Assembly: GCA_947649285.1 (NCBI GenBank)
Contig: CANSRB010000012.1
Span: 1-32,647 of the forward strand
Length of the DNA: 32,647 bases
From: an uncultured Clostridia bacterium
GTDB taxonomy: Bacteria; Bacillota; Clostridia; Oscillospirales; Ruminococcaceae
Reading direction: 5' to 3'
The translations under genes and the position numbers were made by a program. Positions 30,134 through 32,647 of the stretch are shown in pieces (the first letter of the stretch is position 1; the number at the start of each line of letters is the position of its first letter). The notes under the pieces were generated by a model. The model was not told where the DNA came from and made no database searches. It saw only the letters and a list, made by a program, of their open reading frames with translations.

Positions 30134-31304
30134 AGTCCAGCTCAATCAGAGGGCCATTGTTCAGGCCATCGGGATTGACCTGGGACAGGACGGAGGGGTG
30201 GAACTCACTTTCCAGATTTTCGCCCCCGCTGCCAGCGGGATCGAAATCAGCGCCTCCGCAGAAAACGCCAAAATTATCACGGCTTCCGGACGGACTGTAT
30301 CCGAAGCCGTGCAGAACGCCACCCTCACCCAAGGGAAAGAATTATTTATCGGGCATAACCGGATTGTCATCCTTTCCAAAGAACTGGCGGAAAAAGGGGT
30401 TGAGCAAACCCTGAGTTACTTTTCCGCCAATGCGTTCTCCCGACAAAACGTCTGCATGATGGTTTCGGAGGGCAAGGCGAAGGAGCTCCTGTCCGCCAAG
30501 ATCAACCAGGGGATCCTCCCGGCGGAAACCTTGGAAAAAATTGCGCTGAACACCCGCGAAGCTGGTATGCTCCAAAATATCAAGCTGTTCGAATTTTTGA
30601 AAGCGCTGGAAAATAAGCACGAATCCTCCATGATACCGGTGGCCGCTCTTCAGCCGGATCCCGAAGGACAGTCCGAAAAGGGCGGCGGGGAAGAAAATGC
30701 CCAGTCTGGAAAGAAAGGCTCCGAAGGGGGGAGCTCCGGAAACTCTATCGAACAGGTCAGTTCCATTTCCCTGGTGGGGATGGCGATCTTTTCGGAAGGC
30801 AAAATGGTCGGGATGCTGAATCCGGAGGAATCCCGCGGGCTGATGTGGATCCGTGACGCTGTGGAACGAACCAGCCTGCTGGTATCCGACGACAAATATG
30901 AAGTCGCCTCTTTGGATATTTTCGAATGCGATTCTAAGCTTATCCCGGTCATCGAAGGGAAAGAAATTGATTTTATCCTGGAATTGGAGCTTCAGGCAAC
31001 CATTGGGGAAGCCCTTCTGAAAGAAGGCCAAACAGTCCGTATGGAGGATATTGACAACCTGGAACGGGTCGGAGAAGAATTGATCCGGAAGGAATGCCTG
31101 GATGCTTTCCAAAAAGCGGTCCGGGAATTCCAAGCGGATGTTTTCAACCTGGGGAACCTTGTCTGGGTAAAAGACGTTCAAATCTGGACAGAAATCCGAG
31201 AAGACTGGCCCAGTATGCTGAAAAAAATCAACCTGGAAGTGCGGCCGGATCTGAAAATTGACCGGGTTGGATTGGAGTTCAAAAGCGACCAGACCCCGCG
31301 CTGA
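30057..31304 (+). CDS. spore germination receptor C subunit, Ger(x)C lipoprotein
   Basis: 415 aa. Signal peptide with lipobox: MKKRLKVFCGLLLILTSLLLTGC, acylated Cys about residue 23. Family marks after it are VQAIGIDL and SGRTVSEAVQN, then GHNRIVILSKELAEKG, and a later NVWVKD-like end. A low-complexity, Gly/Ser/Glu-rich insert (about 205-225, GQSEKGGGEENAQSGKKGSE) sits between domains. The ATG lies 12 nt after AAAGGAGG. C subunits are membrane-anchored on the outer side of the spore inner membrane and complete the receptor. Confidence 0.94.
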   Translation: MKKRLKVFCGLLLILTSLLLTGCLGEVQLNQRAIVQAIGIDLGQDGGVELTFQIFAPAASGIEISASAENAKIITASGRTVSEAVQNATLTQGKELFIGHNRIVILSKELAEKGVEQTLSYFSANAFSRQNVCMMVSEGKAKELLSAKINQGILPAETLEKIALNTREAGMLQNIKLFEFLKALENKHESSMIPVAALQPDPEGQSEKGGGEENAQSGKKGSEGGSSGNSIEQVSSISLVGMAIFSEGKMVGMLNPEESRGLMWIRDAVERTSLLVSDDKYEVASLDIFECDSKLIPVIEGKEIDFILELELQATIGEALLKEGQTVRMEDIDNLERVGEELIRKECLDAFQKAVREFQADVFNLGNLVWVKDVQIWTEIREDWPSMLKKINLEVRPDLKIDRVGLEFKSDQTPR

Positions 31305-31315
31305 CCTTTCCAAAT

Positions 31316-31348
31316 AAAAAAATCCGCCCTTAACGGGCGGATTTTTTT
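31316..31348. terminator. bidirectional terminator between gerC and ferredoxin
   Basis: Perfect 14-bp stem (31316-31329 with 31335-31348), 5-nt loop, A7 at one foot and T7 at the other. Serves gerC on plus and the ferredoxin gene on minus. Confidence 0.93.
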
Positions 31349-31367
31349 ATCCATAAATACTGAAAAA

Positions 31368-31538
31368 TTATTCTTCAGCCGGAGCAGAAACCGGGCATAC
31401 ACCAGCGCAAGCGCCGCAGGAAATGCAGGTACCCGCATCAATTACGTATTTGCCGTCGCCCTCAGAAATTGCGTTTACCGGGCATTCGCCAGCGCAAGCG
31501 CCGCAGGAAATGCAATCGTCAGAAATTTTATAAGCCAT
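31368..31538 (-). CDS. 2[4Fe-4S] ferredoxin
   Basis: 56 aa clostridial-type ferredoxin from ATG 31538 (AGGAGG 7 nt upstream). Two motifs CISCGACAGECPV and CISCGACAGVCPV each supply CxxCxxCxxxCP for a [4Fe-4S] cluster; electrons for anaerobic metabolism (pyruvate:ferredoxin oxidoreductase, hydrogenase) are the usual role. The two halves are nearly identical: a 25-bp stretch of DNA is repeated exactly (about 31403-31427 and 31489-31513). Stop at 31368 is followed by the bidirectional terminator. Confidence 0.97.
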   Translation of the reverse strand: MAYKISDDCISCGACAGECPVNAISEGDGKYVIDAGTCISCGACAGVCPVSAPAEE

Positions 31539-31674
31539 TGGAAATACCTCCTTAATTTTATGCAGATTGGTTTTTGAACCGCTTTTATTATAACAGTATC
31601 CCTGTAAAAAAGCAAGTGCCAAGAGTGATAAAAAATGAACGGCTGCTTTTAAGAGGAACCCTCCTGCCGGAAAG

Positions 31675-32541
31675 CTACTTATCCTCCAGCGATTTCAGCG
31701 CCGCAATTTCAGAGCGGTCCAGTTTGATTTTTGCATCCCGGATCAGGGAAACTTCATTTTTATGGAAATTTTTCGGCGCGTCCGGGTTGCTGTCCAGCCG
31801 AATGGACAAGGCCCCAGTCAACAAGTTGACGTCCGAAACGATCCCGCGGCCCTCCGGGGTTTTCACCAACGCCCCTACCTTTGGCGTCAGCTTGAGCAGC
31901 TCCTCATAGACATCCTGCTCATATTTCAGACAGCACATCAGCCTCCCGCAGGTTCCGCTGATCTTGGTAGGATTCAGCGAAAGCCCCTGCTCCTTGGCCA
32001 TTTTGATGGAAACCGGCTGGAACTCTCCTAAAAAGGTGGAACAGCAAAACGGCCTCCCGCAGACGCCCAGCCCGCCGAGCATCTTGGATTCGTCCCGCAC
32101 GCCGATCTGACGCAGCTCAATCCGGGTGCGGAAAATAGAGGCCAGATCCTTGACCAGTTCCCGGAAATCCACCCGGCCGTCCGCCGTAAAATAAAACAGA
32201 ATCTTATTGTTGTCAAAGGTATATTCCACATCTACCAGCTTCATGACCAGCTTGTGCTTTTCAATTTTTTGCTGGCAGATGCGGAACGCTTCTTTTTCCT
32301 TCTGCCGGTTTTTCTCAACCGTCCGCAGATCCTGTTCATTGGCCATCCGGATCACCGGCTTGAGAGGGGAAACGATCTCCTCCGGCCGGACTTCCCGGTT
32401 GGGAAGCGCTACTTCCCCGCATTCCACCCCGCGGGAGGTTTCCACGATAACCTGGTCCCCTTTCTGAAAGGCCAGGCCCGCCGGATCGAAATAATATACT
32501 TTGCCTACGCTTTTAAAGCGTACGCCAATCACTTCAGCCAT
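31675..32541 (-). CDS. ricT: PSP1-domain regulatory protein RicT (YaaT)
   Basis: 288 aa from ATG 32541 (AGGAG a few nt upstream; an ORF start at 32577 is less likely). Carries the PSP1 domain with Cys motifs GVCGRPFCCSTFLG and TCGRLMCCLKYE, and begins AEVIGVRFKSVGKVYYF. In Bacillus, RicT works with RicA and RicF in a complex with iron-sulfur clusters that adjusts RNase Y activity and promotes sporulation and competence. In Firmicutes the gene is often next to holB and tmk; here tmk lies about 10 kb away and what is to the right is outside the window. Confidence 0.94.
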   Translation of the reverse strand: MAEVIGVRFKSVGKVYYFDPAGLAFQKGDQVIVETSRGVECGEVALPNREVRPEEIVSPLKPVIRMANEQDLRTVEKNRQKEKEAFRICQQKIEKHKLVMKLVDVEYTFDNNKILFYFTADGRVDFRELVKDLASIFRTRIELRQIGVRDESKMLGGLGVCGRPFCCSTFLGEFQPVSIKMAKEQGLSLNPTKISGTCGRLMCCLKYEQDVYEELLKLTPKVGALVKTPEGRGIVSDVNLLTGALSIRLDSNPDAPKNFHKNEVSLIRDAKIKLDRSEIAALKSLEDK

Positions 32542-32574
32542 AAACTCCTGCTTTCTCCGCCGTGTTATAGTCAC

Positions 32575-32647
32575 CACACTTCAAAAGAAGTAAATCACTT
32601 CTTTTGAAGTGTGCGGCGCATTTGCGCCGCAGGGGCCGCGAAGCGGC
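32575..32647. repeat. cluster of back-to-back hairpins at the right edge
   Basis: A perfect 17-bp stem (32575-32591 with 32597-32613, loop AAATC) is followed at once by GCGGCGCA-tt-TGCGCCGC (32613-32630) and by GCCGC-gaa-GCGGC (32635-32647), the last cut by the window edge. The arrangement resembles 24573-24631. It lies upstream of ricT. Confidence 0.65.

Noticed and set aside
30342-31313. 323-codon open frame on the minus strand
   Set aside because: Antisense shadow of gerC; Phe/Gln/His-rich, low-information translation.
1-32647. CRISPR array, rRNA genes, phage genes
   Set aside because: No regularly spaced repeats, no rRNA-like sequence, and no integrase or structural phage gene were seen.

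Overview
The window looks like the chromosome of an anaerobic, endospore-forming Firmicute, most likely a Clostridia of the Oscillospiraceae/Ruminococcaceae type. The evidence is a spoIIAA-spoIIAB-sigF operon, a gerA-type spore germination operon, flavin-dependent thymidylate synthase ThyX, a feoA-feoA-feoB iron(II) uptake operon, a 2[4Fe-4S] ferredoxin and RicT. The family assignment is inference from gene content and style. Most of the window is ordinary core chromosome.

Layout from left to right. 1-1389 (-): rRNA methyltransferase RlmD, cut by the left edge. 1666-2169 (-): a lipoprotein gene with promoter, ribosome site and signal peptide but apparently an ATA start codon. 2247-2530: a 284-bp MITE-like element with a 9-bp target duplication and a perfect 42-bp palindrome. 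2658-2853: remains of a small membrane-protein gene. 2967-4387 (-): the sigma-F operon. 4762-4847: tRNA-Leu(GAG).

4933-9293 is the accessory part and the most interesting stretch. It is a compact restriction-modification island: two paralogous m5C DNA methyltransferases, each with a zinc-ribbon-like insertion (M1 and M2, both + strand), enclose two overlapping, mutually paralogous PD-(D/E)XK nuclease-like genes (R1 and R2, - strand). Two methyltransferases plus two different nuclease subunits is the gene logic of systems for asymmetric sites cut by heterodimeric endonucleases (Bpu10I and BbvCI are the known examples), but the nuclease sequences here are not ones I recognise. Overlapping opposed promoters with a 12-bp palindrome between them separate R1 from M2. 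A 158-bp MITE-like element has inserted exactly at the stop codon of M1.

9389-12484: iron(II) uptake operon with a DtxR-type operator, two FeoA proteins, FeoB and a 51-aa Cys-rich FeoB-associated membrane protein. 12518-22316 (-): a ComFB-like protein, then a long, tightly packed run in transcription order thyX, tmk, a DUF2156 protein, a GNAT acetyltransferase, a DJ-1/PfpI protein, a 5-formyl-THF cyclo-ligase, mltG, a U32 peptidase-like tRNA hydroxylation protein, a UvrD-like helicase and an FlK-like thioesterase. ThyX, Tmk and the cyclo-ligase link it to folate and dTMP metabolism. 22398-24492: a Cys-rich protein conserved in Clostridia with a 43-aa ORF before it, divergent from an unrecognised 342-aa protein. 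24717-27065 (-): pcrA. 27401-31304 (+): gerA-gerB-gerC. 31368-32541 (-): ferredoxin and ricT. The right edge is a cluster of back-to-back hairpins resembling one at 24573-24631.
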